Positions 1 to 8,610 of a stretch of 53,957 nt of DNA are shown piece by piece. The DNA lies in the NCBI GenBank assembly GCA_009693785.1, contig SHWP01000019.1, positions 1 through 53,957 of the forward strand, given 5' to 3'. Source of the stretch: Rhodospirillaceae bacterium. Lineage in GTDB: Bacteria; Pseudomonadota; Alphaproteobacteria; Rhodospirillales; Rhodospirillaceae. Each line of letters starts with the position of its first letter. Position 1 is the stretch's first letter. The translations under genes and the position numbers were made by a program. Under the pieces are notes generated by a model, which made no database searches, had not been told where the DNA came from, and was given only the letters and a program-made list of their open reading frames with translations.

Positions 1-85
1 GTCGTTGCAGACCCGCCAGCAGCTCGGCACCATCTCGCTCGGCATCGCCCAGCAGTCCGAACAGTCAGTCCTCAGGCTGTTCTAA
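1..85 (+). CDS. Flagellin, 3' end only
   Basis: The window opens inside a flagellin gene. The 27 visible residues, from SLQTRQQLGTISLGIAQQSE to the stop at 83-85, match the end of the complete flagellin at 308-1201 almost residue for residue (G for S and S for A changes, and one residue shorter). This is the C-terminal D0 helix that packs in the filament core. The gene is therefore the upstream member of a tandem flagellin pair. The 5' part lies outside the window, so its length and start are unknown. A strong terminator follows directly. Confidence 0.9.
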   Translation, partial: SLQTRQQLGTISLGIAQQSEQSVLRLF

Positions 86-107
86 ACCAAACCTTAATCG
101 AATCTTA

Positions 108-139
108 AAAAGGCGGCCGCATCTCGCGCGCCGCCTTTT
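108..139 (+). terminator. Rho-independent terminator after first flagellin
   Basis: Perfect 10-bp stem AAAAGGCGGC (108-117) and GCCGCCTTTT (130-139) with a 12-nt loop, followed by further T-rich sequence. It lies 23 bp after the stop of the upstream flagellin and separates it from the next flagellin, so the two are probably separate transcripts. Positions 140-307 hold no gene and should contain the promoter of the second flagellin. I could not identify a convincing sigma-54 or sigma-28 site there. Confidence 0.85.
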
Positions 140-307
140 GCTTTTCTCCTTCGTGCCGAATCGAATTAACCAATTCTTTTACGTTTGTCGCTATCCAGGT
201 ATTTGGGCGCACAGAATGTGATTCGTTCGTGCGGCTGTTTTCTTTGAAGGAACGAAATATGTTGGTCGAAGGTGCGCGACTGACGGAATGACTCAAGAGG
301 TCCTGAT

Positions 308-1201
308 ATGGGCGACATTTCATTAACAACCGCGCCGCGGACGAACCTGCTGTCGCTGCAGCGTACGACCGGTTTGATCGGCCGTACGCAAGAGCGCCTC
401 GCCACGGGCCTGAAGGTCAATAGCGCTATCGACGACGCGCTTTCCTTCTTCAAAGCGCGCAATTTGAACAGCCGTGCGTCGGACTTACTTTCCATCAAGA
501 CTGGAATCACCGACGGCATCAACGTCATCAAGTCCGCCATCCAAGGCCTTGAAACCACAGAATCCATTCTCAAGCAGATGAAGGCGCTGGCGCAGTCCGC
601 CGTGTCCTCACCAGAAAGCTCGACGCGTGCAAAGCTGGCCAGCCAGTTCAACGAATTGCGCAGTCAAGTCGACAACATCCTGGAAGATTCCAGCTTCAAC
701 GGCGTCAACTTGCTTAAGAATTCAACCGCCTCATTCCAAAGCGGTGCCGATATACTGACCGTGAAGTTCAACGAGCGCACTGATGCAAAAGCGATCAACC
801 AGTTGATCGTCAGCGGCATGGCGACTTCGGACTTCAATACCATCGTTTCCCGTTCGGTGATTGCAACCGGAACGGCTGGTGCCACCACGGTATGGGGTCA
901 AACCGGCACGGCGGCGATCACGGCCATCAACGCGGCTCTGCGTGCGGTCGACTCAGCCTTGATAACCGTGCGCCAATCGGCGCAGACCTTCGGTACGCGC
1001 GCCTCGTTGTTGGAAATCCGCCGGGCCTTCACAGAAAATATCGTCAACACGCTGAAGGGTGGCGCAGCCGATCTGGTCAACGCCGACCTCAACGAAGAAT
1101 CGGCCAAGCTGCTTTCGTTGCAGACCCGCCAGCAGCTTGGCACGATCTCCCTGAGCATCGCGCAGCAATCTGAACAGGCCGTTTTACGTCTCTTTAGTTA
1201 A
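308..1201 (+). CDS. Flagellin
   Basis: A 297-residue flagellin, the filament subunit exported by the flagellar type III apparatus. The conserved N-terminal D0/D1 region (about residues 1-140, with RTQERLATGLKVNSAIDDAL near residue 27) and the C-terminal D1/D0 region (about 220-297, ending QSEQAVLRLFS) are clear. The middle (about 140-220) is short and variable, as in small alphaproteobacterial flagellins. The start is supported by AGAGG about 8 bp upstream of the ATG. It is a paralogue of the gene truncated at the left edge and is followed by the flagellin regulators flbT and flaF. The reading frame is intact, although several assembly genes further right are broken. Confidence 0.95.
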   Translation: MGDISLTTAPRTNLLSLQRTTGLIGRTQERLATGLKVNSAIDDALSFFKARNLNSRASDLLSIKTGITDGINVIKSAIQGLETTESILKQMKALAQSAVSSPESSTRAKLASQFNELRSQVDNILEDSSFNGVNLLKNSTASFQSGADILTVKFNERTDAKAINQLIVSGMATSDFNTIVSRSVIATGTAGATTVWGQTGTAAITAINAALRAVDSALITVRQSAQTFGTRASLLEIRRAFTENIVNTLKGGAADLVNADLNEESAKLLSLQTRQQLGTISLSIAQQSEQAVLRLFS

Positions 1202-1381
1202 GCCTAAGAAGGGCCTAATCCGGCATTTTGCCGGGGTTGGCCGGGACGGGCGTCCTCGGGCCGTAATCAGGCGGACGATACCCAGGCCTGCTCAAGCCCA
1301 TCGACCCGCCACCGCCGTTTGTGATAAACGCCCCGTCCTTAAGGCTTTTTTCAATCCCTCCGGTGTACAAGCCAAGTTATC

Positions 1382-1780
1382 ATGCCGCTTAAATTGACTC
1401 TGAAACCTAACGAGAAAGTACTGATCGGGACGGCTGTCATTGCCAATGGCCCGGTCAAGACGGAATTCGTTGTTCTCAATCGCGTGCCGGTGGTTCGCGA
1501 GAAGGACATCATTACCGAGGAAAAGGCCGACACTTTCGGCAAAAAGCTCTACAACGTCATCCTCAATATGTATATCAATCCCGCGCGGGAAAAAGATTAT
1601 CATGGCGTCTATTTCGTTTTAATGAGACAGATGATCGTCATGCCAATGGACCCTCGCGCGATCGATCTCATGGTCGAAATGTCTCAGCATATTTTGGGCG
1701 GCGACCACTATCGAGCTCTCAAACTCTGCCGTCAGCTCTTAAAGTACGAAGCGGAGGCGATGGCCAATGTCAAAGGATAA
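1382..1780 (+). CDS. flbT: Flagellar biosynthesis repressor FlbT
   Basis: A 132-residue FlbT homologue. In Caulobacter FlbT acts after transcription: it binds flagellin mRNA and holds down flagellin synthesis until the hook is finished. The sequence begins MPLKLTLKPNEKVLIGTAVI and carries the family's NRVPVVREKDI segment (about residue 37) and the HILGGDHYRALKLCR helix near the end. Full length is normal for the family. The stop overlaps the start of flaF by 14 bp, so translation of the two is probably coupled. The 180-bp gap upstream contains a small hairpin (CCGGCA/TGCCGG near 1220-1236) and no gene. Confidence 0.93.
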   Translation: MPLKLTLKPNEKVLIGTAVIANGPVKTEFVVLNRVPVVREKDIITEEKADTFGKKLYNVILNMYINPAREKDYHGVYFVLMRQMIVMPMDPRAIDLMVEMSQHILGGDHYRALKLCRQLLKYEAEAMANVKG

Positions 1781-2198
1781 GGTTGGCGCATACCAGCAGC
1801 AGCAAAAGCGCAACTTAAGCCCGCGTGAAGTTGAGGCCATGGCCTTCACCAAGGCGGCCTTGCTGCTCGAGGAAGCCAAGGGAAAGTCGAGGAACGTCGA
1901 GGAATACGCCAAGGCGCTTCGTTTCAATCACTTGCTCTGGACGATTATCCAAGCCGACCTCACCGATCCCGCCAATCAACTGTCCGATGAGATCAAGGCC
2001 AACGTGATGAGCTTGAGTATCTTTGTCGATAAGCAGACAACCAAGGCGCTGCGTTCGAGCGAGCCACGCGAACTCGATATTCTCATCAATATCAATCGTA
2101 ACCTCGCGGCCGGATTGCGGACCAATGCTGCGACGGCCCAAGCCGGTGTTGCTGCGGCTGGGGAACCCCCGCAGCCGAGCCGCGCGGAGTCGGCCTAG
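1767..2198 (+). CDS. flaF: Flagellar biosynthesis regulator FlaF
   Basis: A 143-residue FlaF homologue, the positive partner of FlbT needed for flagellin translation and secretion in Caulobacter. Family features are the N-terminal AYQQQQKRNLSPREVEAMAF segment, the central NHLLWTIIQADLTDPANQLS helix, and the ILININRNLAAGL helix near residue 115. A low-complexity Ala/Pro tail follows. It overlaps flbT by 14 bp. A second, divergent FlaF-like gene lies at 6082-6450 on the other strand. Confidence 0.92.
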   Translation: MSKDKVGAYQQQQKRNLSPREVEAMAFTKAALLLEEAKGKSRNVEEYAKALRFNHLLWTIIQADLTDPANQLSDEIKANVMSLSIFVDKQTTKALRSSEPRELDILININRNLAAGLRTNAATAQAGVAAAGEPPQPSRAESA

Positions 2199-2255
2199 CG
2201 GGCTCATCAAGGACGGTTGTATGGCCTGACGTTGGGGCCCCACCGGTGACAGCCC

Positions 2256-4694
2256 ATGACCTCACCCTCCGGCCCGGCGCCGCTCCTGCAAAACGCGCTC
2301 CGGTTTCTTGAGGCGGGTGACGCGCCAGCTGCTGAAATTCTCGCCGATACACATGTCGGCAAAAACCCCGACGATCCTGAAGGCTACAATGTTTTGGGAC
2401 TCATCGCGCAAAAACGCGGTGCGCTCGATGCCGCCTGCCGGGCGTTTCAACGCGCCATCGATCTCAACCCGGCCGAACTAAACTACGCGATCCATTTGGC
2501 GACGGTTGTCGCTGACCAGGGCCACGCACCCGAAGCATTACAGGCCATCGAGGCGGCTCTGCAACGACGCCCCGGTCATTGCGATGCTTTGCTCGCCCGC
2601 GCCCTCTTGTTGCAGCGGATGAGCCGTCTAGACGATGCGATCGCGGGCGCGCGCATGGCGCTGGTGTTTCACAGGCAAAATGCCAGGCCCTACCAAGTTC
2701 TTGGCACACTTCTGCTCAAGGCCCGCCAGGCGGGCGATGCCGCTCAAGCCTTATCCGAGGCCACGCGCCTTGCCCCTGACTCTGTCGACGCTTGGGTGAA
2801 CTTAGGCGTCGCGCAACGTGAAACCGGCGATCTATCGGCGGCAGAATTCAGTTACCGCCAGGCGCTTAATCTTGCCCCGGACGATGCCATTGCCCGCAAT
2901 AATCTCGGCAACGTCCTGTCGGCGGGGGGCCATCACGGACCGGCCGCCGAAGAATATCGCAAGGCCATTGCGATCAAACCCGACTACGCCGAGGCCAAGG
3001 CGAATCTGGCCAACGCAATGCGTGATCTTGGTCAGACCGATGAGGCTTTGGCGCTTTTGGCACGCGCAGCCGAGCAGCACGCTGACCATGCGGGAGTGCT
3101 GAACGCCTATGGCAATCAACTGAGAATCGCCGAGCAGTATGATCGCGCGATCGAGGTACTAAGCCGCGCGGTGACGATCAGCCCGGCCTCCGCCGAAGCG
3201 CACAACAATCTGGGCCTAGTGCTGACGCTGAAGAATCGCTGGGAGGAGGCGGAAACGCATTTCCGTACCGCCACGACGTTGCGGCCTGACCTGCCGATCA
3301 TCAGCAACAATCATGGTGCGTTGTTATTGCGCATGTTCCGGTTCGACGACGCAATCAAGGCCTTTGGCAACGCCATCGCGCGTGACCCGGCCTATGACGA
3401 AGCCCTGTGTAACCTGGGCGTTGCGCATTACATGCTCGGGCATGCCGATGACGCCATCGCGGTTTACCGGCGGGTGGTGGCGCGCAGTCCTGAGAATGCC
3501 TTTGCCCGTTACGGCCTAGCGGTCACATTGCTCGAAGATCAACGGTTGTCCGACGCTGAACATGAAATCCGTGAGGCGTTGCGGATCGACCCGCACAACG
3601 CCATGGCCCATAACACACTCGGCGTGCTGCTGCTTGATTAACATTTGATCACAGCCGCACGCAACGCCATGAAAGGTGCCGCAGATGAAAACACCATCTC
3701 CGCGCCGATTTTTTATTCGAATTATGCATTCTCAAGCTTGTACGAACCTGACATCCAGAACGACGAAGTGTTTGAGATCCACCGCGAGTTCGGACGCCGC
3801 TTTGGCAAGCCGATCACAGAGGCGAGCCGCCCCCATGCCAATGCCCGCGATCCTGAGCGCAAGCTGACGTTGGCTTATATGTCGCCAGATTTTCGTGCGC
3901 ACTCAGTGGCGTACTTCTTCGAAGCGCTGATGGAAAAGCATGATCGCTCTCAGTTCAAAATCGTGTTGTATTCGAATACCTCGCGCAAAGACCGTGTGAC
4001 CGAGGGGTTGCAGCGCGTCGCCGATGTGTGGGTTGAGACATTGGGCCTGACCGATGATGTCTTTGCGCGCCGCATTCGCGAAGATGGCGTGGATATCTTG
4101 GTCAATCTGGGCGGGCATACATCGGGTAACCGTTTGCCTGTCTGCGCGCGCAAGGTCGCGCCCGTGCAGATCGAATACTTAGGATACCCCGAGACCAGTG
4201 GTGTTCCCGCGATGGATTTCCGCATCACCGATAACCGCACCGATCCTGCGGAGACGGCTGAGGCCTACTGCACTGAAAAAATTATCCGGATGCCCGATTG
4301 CTTTCACTGTTACCGGCCCCACGGCCGCGCGCCCGATCCCGCACCCAGCCCCCATGTCAGCAAGGGCTATGTGACGTATGCCTCGTTCAATGTCTTGCCG
4401 AAGGTCAATGACCGCACCATCGCGGCCTGGTGCGCGATTTTAAAGGCTGTTCCAAACGCCAAATTCTTCATTAAATGCAAGCAGTTACGGGATAGGTCGG
4501 TACAGGAGCGAATCCGTGGAGACTTTGCCCGCTTTGGCGTCGATCCTGCCCGCGTCGAGATGGAAGCCTTTGTGCCCTCGGTCCAAGATCACTTGGGTCA
4601 GTATGGTTTGGTTGACCTGGCCCTCGATACGTTTCCCTACAATGGCACAACGACAACCTGCGAAGCGATTTGGATGGGTGATGCAGTAGACTAA
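2256..4694 (+). pseudogene. TPR/O-GlcNAc-transferase-like glycosyltransferase, interrupted and truncated
   Basis: Residues 1-461 are roughly a dozen tetratricopeptide repeats (for example AWVNLGVAQRETGDLSAAEF). An in-frame TAA stands at 3639-3641, and the same frame continues HLITAARNAMKGA into the glycosyltransferase-41 catalytic region (YMSPDFRAHSVAYFF, ILVNLGGHTSGNRLP, DTFPYNGTTTTCEAIWMG). In intact relatives TPRs and catalytic domain form one protein, so I treat both halves as one gene. A Gln CAA changed to TAA is the simplest explanation. The protein then stops at 4692-4694 just after WMGDAVD, where relatives continue for more than 100 residues through the nucleotide-sugar-binding lobe. 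A frame-shifted stretch reading RLVQKIGQVNLTGKS at about 4712-4756 may be a remnant of that lobe (weak). Beside flagellins, the likely ancestral job is flagellin glycosylation. The two halves could still be made separately (TTG at 3645), but activity is unlikely. Confidence 0.85.
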
Positions 4695-4853
4695 CATCAC
4701 GACTGGTGCAGAAAATCGGTCAGGTCAACCTGACAGGCAAATCTTGCCGAGTGACGGCATGACGAAACATGGTTAGGTCATGGACTATCGGCTGCAGCGA
4801 ACCAGGGTTATGGACCGCGCGGTCTAGGGTGAAAGTCTAAGACGGGCAGTGGA

Positions 4854-5309
4854 ATGAAAGTCGAAGGTCCTAAGGGTCCTAGTTCGATCCAAGCCAAGAA
4901 GACCAAAAAAACCGAAAGTGCCTCGGGTGGAGCTGCTTTTGCAGCCGAGCTTGGCCGGGTCACCAGTGAGGGCGAGGACGCCCAAGCCGCCTCCGTCGAT
5001 CAAACCGGGGGCGTGGCCGGAGTAGAGGGTGTTTTTGCGGCTCAGGCCGTAGACCCCGACTCTAGGGGTGCCACCCCCGAAGAGCGCCGTCGCAGGGCCA
5101 AACGAGGGGCCGAGATCCTTGATCGCCTTGAAGAGGTGCGCCGGGGGCTGTTGATAGGGGCCGTCCCCAAAGACCGCCTGGCGGATTTGGCACGTCTGGT
5201 CCGCGAAAAGCGCGAACAAGGCACCGATCCGGTGATCTCAAGGTTGCTCGATGAAATTGAGTTAAGGGCAGAAGTAGAGCTAGCCAAACTAAGCCGACGT
5301 TTGGCATAA
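4854..5309 (+). CDS. fliX: Flagellar assembly regulator FliX
   Basis: A 151-residue protein matching FliX, which in Caulobacter links flagellar assembly state to the sigma-54 activator FlbD. The N-terminal 75 residues are low in complexity and poorly conserved. The conserved part is the C-terminal helical region (residues 75-151: RRRRAKRGAEILDRLEEVRR, then LLIGAVPKDRLADLARLV and a final LLDEIELRAEVELAKL helix). The start codon has only a weak GGGCAGTGGA-type site. It sits between the broken glycosyltransferase and dksA, with 159 bp of apparently noncoding DNA upstream. No FlbD is visible in the window. Confidence 0.85.
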   Translation: MKVEGPKGPSSIQAKKTKKTESASGGAAFAAELGRVTSEGEDAQAASVDQTGGVAGVEGVFAAQAVDPDSRGATPEERRRRAKRGAEILDRLEEVRRGLLIGAVPKDRLADLARLVREKREQGTDPVISRLLDEIELRAEVELAKLSRRLA

Positions 5310-5323
5310 GCCTGCCCGTGATT

Positions 5324-5340
5324 CGCCCCCGTGGGGGGCG
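5324..5340 (+). terminator. GC-rich hairpin after fliX
   Basis: Stem CGCCCCC (5324-5330) and GGGGGCG (5334-5340) with a 3-nt loop, 15 bp after the fliX stop. No T tract follows directly, so it may be a pause or mRNA-stabilising hairpin and not a true terminator. Confidence 0.4.
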
Positions 5341-5371
5341 CGGGTGAAAACTTCTAACAGATTGATATTCC

Positions 5372-5986
5372 ATGAAAAAGAAGAAAGCTCAGCCGCCCAA
5401 GAAAAAGGCCAAGGCCGCGCCGCGCGTCAAAACCGCTAAACCGGCCAAGGCTAAAGCCAAGATCAAGGCCCCTCAAAGGCCATTAGCGGCCATTAAATCC
5501 CCGATTCAAGCCAAGCCGGGGGTAAGTCCGGTCAGCAGATTGTCGACCCAGGATCTTTTATTGAAATCTTCAAATATCGCGCTCCCGACAGACTACCGGC
5601 CGAGCGACAAGGAACCCTTTATGAATGCCCGCCAGCTAGAATACTTCCGGCGGAAGCTCTTGTCGTGGCGGGTCGAGCTGCTCAAGGAATCCGAAGAAAC
5701 CTTGGAGAGCTTGCAAGAAGGCAGCCTGCAAGAGCCAGATATCGCTGACCGGGCCTCAGCCGAGATGGAGCGTGCCCTGGAACTGCGCACACGCGACCGG
5801 GCGCGCAAGCTGATCACCAAGATCGACTCAGCCTTGCGCCGGGTCGAGGACGGCAGTTACGGCTTTTGCGAGGAAACCGGCGAGCCCATCGGGTTGAAGC
5901 GGCTGGAAGCCCGCCCGATTGCGACGCTAAGCGTCGAAGCTCAAGAACGCCACGAGCGCATGGAACGCACCCACCGCTCGGACTAA
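5372..5986 (+). CDS. dksA: DksA-family RNA polymerase-binding regulator with Lys/Pro/Ala-rich N-terminus
   Basis: A 204-residue DksA/TraR-family protein. The DksA core starts near residue 85 (MNARQLEYFRRKLLSWRVEL), followed by the coiled coil with the acidic EEPDIADRAS-like tip (here LQEPDIADRAS) that enters the RNA polymerase secondary channel, and the globular end GSYGFCEETGEPIGLKRLEA. Of the four zinc cysteines of E. coli DksA only one remains, which is usual for the alphaproteobacterial type. The first 60 residues are a basic Lys/Pro/Ala tail resembling histone-like extensions. I keep the ATG at 5372 as annotated start, but an internal start near 5621 would remove the tail and cannot be excluded. 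In the cell it modulates stringent-response transcription with ppGpp. Confidence 0.9.
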   Translation: MKKKKAQPPKKKAKAAPRVKTAKPAKAKAKIKAPQRPLAAIKSPIQAKPGVSPVSRLSTQDLLLKSSNIALPTDYRPSDKEPFMNARQLEYFRRKLLSWRVELLKESEETLESLQEGSLQEPDIADRASAEMERALELRTRDRARKLITKIDSALRRVEDGSYGFCEETGEPIGLKRLEARPIATLSVEAQERHERMERTHRSD

Positions 5987-6013
5987 TCAGGGTTGTTGGT
6001 TTCAGCAAATATA

Positions 6014-6041
6014 AAAGGCGCTTCCCGAAGGAAGCGCCTTT
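6014..6041 (+). terminator. Rho-independent terminator after dksA
   Basis: Perfect 12-bp stem AAAGGCGCTTCC (6014-6025) and GGAAGCGCCTTT (6030-6041) with a CGAA tetraloop, 28 bp after the dksA stop. It also lies just downstream of the leftward flaF-like gene and may end both transcripts. Confidence 0.9.
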
Positions 6042-6081
6042 GCCTTGAGGCGATGATGCCAGTTATTAGTGGCGTGGGGCC

Positions 6082-6450
6082 TTAGGCCCCGCGCTTCTCC
6101 AAAAGGCCCTCGGCGATTTGAAGATTGGTGTTCACCAAGGCCTCAATGGTCTTGATGCTCGAACCGTTCTGCATTTCGAAGGTCTTTTGAGCTACGAAAC
6201 TGGCCAGGCGGATCAAATTGTCTTTGATCGGCATGGGAAGGGGGTTGTCGGACACCGCTACCATCGTGCGGATACCGACCCACAACTGCATGTTTCGATC
6301 GAGAGCCGCAGCGAGGCGTTTCTCGTTTTTGGATTCATGCGCGCGGGAAATTTCGAGGGCCGCTTGCGTCAATGCCAGGGCGTCTTCCTCAGCGAGGGAC
6401 CTGGTAGCCCCCAAAAAGAGCCTAAATCGGGCCTCACCTCTGAAATGCAT
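6082..6450 (-). CDS. Second FlaF-like protein
   Basis: A 122-residue protein with the FlaF pattern: a helix rich in Ala/Leu (LAEEDALALTQAALEISRA), NMQLWVGIRTMVA in place of NHLLWTIIQAD, then LIRLASFVAQKTFEM and VNTNLQIAEGLL aligning with the C-terminal helices of the FlaF at 1767-2198. The N-terminus is shorter and lacks the usual AYQ segment, so either the start is misplaced or the copy has diverged. It is divergent from fliL across about 165 bp and convergent with dksA. It may serve a second flagellin or be a drifting duplicate. Confidence 0.75.
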   Translation of the reverse strand: MHFRGEARFRLFLGATRSLAEEDALALTQAALEISRAHESKNEKRLAAALDRNMQLWVGIRTMVAVSDNPLPMPIKDNLIRLASFVAQKTFEMQNGSSIKTIEALVNTNLQIAEGLLEKRGA

Positions 6451-6532
6451 GAGCTCGGGTGGGTCTATTCAATATATTATTAACCCGACCCACGTAGTTT
6501 TCTGGCCAACTGCCGATAAGCCCGTGCCCGGG

Positions 6533-6551
6533 GACGCTTATATATAGCGTC
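6533..6551. promoter_or_regulatory. Inverted repeat in the flaF2/fliL divergent promoter region
   Basis: GACGCT (6533-6538) and AGCGTC (6546-6551) flank a TATATAT centre in the 165-bp intergenic region between the leftward FlaF-like gene and rightward fliL. The AT-rich centre with GC arms fits a regulator or promoter site. No known binding motif is recognised. Confidence 0.35.
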
Positions 6552-6615
6552 GGGCAAGACTTATTCGGCACAACGAATTTTGGATGGGTCCACGAGACCC
6601 GATTGGGAAGCTGTT

Positions 6616-7224
6616 ATGGCGCAAGAACCAGAAGAAGATTTCGACGCCGAAGGTGAAGGCGGCGAACCAGAATTCGAAGGCGCAAGTGGCGGCAACAAGA
6701 AAAAATTGTTGTTGATGATCGCTATTCCACTGGTCTTGGTGATCGGTGGCGCTGCAGGTGCTTATTTTACGGGTCTTGCCGACCCGCTCATCGCTATGAT
6801 CACAGGCGAGAAACCCGAAGAGGCCATGGCCGAGGGCGCCGAAGGTGGTGAACACACAGCCGAGGGCGCGGCGGCACCGGGCGGTACAGCCGCTGCGCCG
6901 GGAACACCGGGCGCGCCCGCCACGGTTTTTCTCGATCTCTCCGAAATGCTCGTGAACCTGAACACACCGGGACGCAAACGCAATTTCTTGAAAATCCGCG
7001 TCACACTTGAACTTGGGTCCGAAGCCGATATCACCGTTGTCCAGGCGGTTGAGGCGCGTATCGTCGATAGCTTCCAGGTTTATTTGCGCGAACTGCGCCT
7101 TGAGGACCTCCAGGGTTCGGCGGGCATGTACCGTTTGCGCGAAGAGTTACTAACCCGTGTCAGCGCGGCTGTGCGGCCCGCGCAAGTCAAAGACGTGCTG
7201 TTCAAAGAGATTATCGTTCAGTAG
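6616..7224 (+). CDS. fliL: Flagellar basal-body-associated protein FliL
   Basis: A 202-residue FliL, an inner-membrane protein around the stator that affects motor torque. An acidic cytoplasmic N-terminus (EPEEDFDAEGEG) precedes one membrane helix (LLLMIAIPLVLVIGGAAGAY, about residues 34-53), an Ala/Gly/Pro linker, and the conserved periplasmic domain (VFLDLSEMLVNLNTPG to the end, with FLKIRVTLELGSEADI). I chose the ATG at 6616 because GGGAAG lies 5 bp upstream. An in-frame ATG at 6580 has no such site. It starts the fliL-fliM-DUF6468-motE-like run. Confidence 0.93.
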   Translation: MAQEPEEDFDAEGEGGEPEFEGASGGNKKKLLLMIAIPLVLVIGGAAGAYFTGLADPLIAMITGEKPEEAMAEGAEGGEHTAEGAAAPGGTAAAPGTPGAPATVFLDLSEMLVNLNTPGRKRNFLKIRVTLELGSEADITVVQAVEARIVDSFQVYLRELRLEDLQGSAGMYRLREELLTRVSAAVRPAQVKDVLFKEIIVQ

Positions 7225-7281
7225 CGCTCTGCCGCGGGCAGGGCGTGTTCAAGACGGATTTAAGGCGCAAAGGGCGAACCG

Positions 7282-8448
7282 ATGGCCCCTCCGAGTGAAG
7301 TAACCGAGGACGATTGGGCATCAGCCATGGCCGCCGCCAAGGGTGGTGACGCCCCGGCGGCGGCTGCGCCTGCGGGTGGCGAAGCCGATGCCATGGCCGC
7401 CGAATGGGAAGCCATGCTTGGCGGCGGCGACCCAGCGGTTGCCGATGCGGCTGGTGGTGGTGGTGGCGGCGGCGGGCGCGATTCCACGCGCGTTTTGAAT
7501 CAAGACGAAATTGACAGTTTGCTCGGCTTCGATGAAGCCGGTGATGACGGCGAGCAACGCTCGGGCATTCAAGCAATCCTGAACTCGGCGCTGGTGTCGT
7601 ATGAACGCCTGCCGATGCTCGAAGTCGTCTTCGACCGCCTCGTGCGTATGATGACGACATCCTTGCGTAACTTCACGTCCGATAACGTCGAAGTGTCGCT
7701 CGATGACATTCTCTCGCAGCGTTTCGGCGATTATTTGAACTCCATTCCGCTGCCCGCCATGTTGACGGTGTTCAAGGCCGAAGAGTGGGATAACTACGGC
7801 CTGATGACGGTTGATTCGTCGATGATTTACTCAATCGTCGACGTGCTGTTAGGCGGGCGGCGAGGCACGGCGGCGATGCGCGTCGAAGGCCGGCCCTATA
7901 CCACCATCGAACGCACGCTGGTCGAACGCATGATCCACGTCGTGCTGGCCGACTTATCTGCGGCCTTCGATCCGTTGTCACCGGTCACGTTCCGCTTCGA
8001 CCGCCTCGAAACCAATCCGCGCTTTGCCACCATTTCGCAGCCCTCCAACGCCTGTATCGTTGCGCGTTTGCGCATCGATATGGAAGACCGCGGCGGCCGC
8101 CTAGAAATTCTGATCCCTTTCGCCACCCTCGAACCCGTCCGCGAACTTCTGCTGCAGATGTTCATGGGCGAAAAATTCGGCCGTGACTCGATTTGGGAAA
8201 CGCACTTGGCCGAGGAAATGTGGTTCACCGAAGTTGATTTGGAAGCCGTGCTCGATCAGCAAATCATGCCGCTCAGCCGGGTGCTCGACTTCGAGGTGGG
8301 TTCGAAATTCTTGCTCAACGCCAAGCCGGACTCGCCCATCGAGTTGCGCTGTGGCGACCAGCCGATGTTTATCGGCAAGATGGGCCGACGCGGCAGCCAT
8401 ATCGCTATTCGCATCGACCATCGCCGGCGGAAAGAAGTGAAGCCGTAG
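7282..8448 (+). CDS. fliM: Flagellar motor switch protein FliM with extended N-terminus
   Basis: A 388-residue FliM, part of the C-ring that sets rotation direction. The CheY-P-binding peptide LNQDEIDSLLG, normally at the extreme N-terminus, lies at residues 72-82. Before it come two acidic Trp-containing segments (EDDWASAM at 9-16 and AAEWEAML at 39-46) and a run of about eight glycines at 58-65. The middle domain (residues 90-290, FTSDNVEVSLDDILSQRFGD, VDVLLGGRRGT) and the FliN-like C-terminal domain (VPL-type ending, IELRCGDQPMFIGKMGRRG) look intact. The DDWASAM segment resembles the N-terminus of some FliN proteins, and no fliN is seen here. Confidence 0.95.
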   Translation: MAPPSEVTEDDWASAMAAAKGGDAPAAAAPAGGEADAMAAEWEAMLGGGDPAVADAAGGGGGGGGRDSTRVLNQDEIDSLLGFDEAGDDGEQRSGIQAILNSALVSYERLPMLEVVFDRLVRMMTTSLRNFTSDNVEVSLDDILSQRFGDYLNSIPLPAMLTVFKAEEWDNYGLMTVDSSMIYSIVDVLLGGRRGTAAMRVEGRPYTTIERTLVERMIHVVLADLSAAFDPLSPVTFRFDRLETNPRFATISQPSNACIVARLRIDMEDRGGRLEILIPFATLEPVRELLLQMFMGEKFGRDSIWETHLAEEMWFTEVDLEAVLDQQIMPLSRVLDFEVGSKFLLNAKPDSPIELRCGDQPMFIGKMGRRGSHIAIRIDHRRRKEVKP

Positions 8449-8610
8449 TCTCAACGTCATGAATGACGGCCGCTCGCCCAAGCCATTTCTTAACCGAATG
8501 TTATGGGGCGATACGGCAATCTCTAGGTGTGGCGCCGGTTGGACATTTTCCGCCAGCGCGTTAAAATTCACGAGTGACCCGGCACGTGAAGCCGGAGTCG
8601 GGAGACGGAT

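Noticed and set aside
3639-3641. TAA read as glutamine (alternative genetic code)
   Set aside because: recA and other intact genes end with TAA at the expected place, so TAA is a normal stop here. The in-frame TAA in the glycosyltransferase and in fliO are better explained as mutations.
4880-4900. tRNA T-loop-like sequence
   Set aside because: It lies inside fliX and no cloverleaf can be formed around it.
7480-8480. Rightward or leftward second genes inside fliM
   Set aside because: They are shadows from the high GC content, with no motif and no ribosome site.
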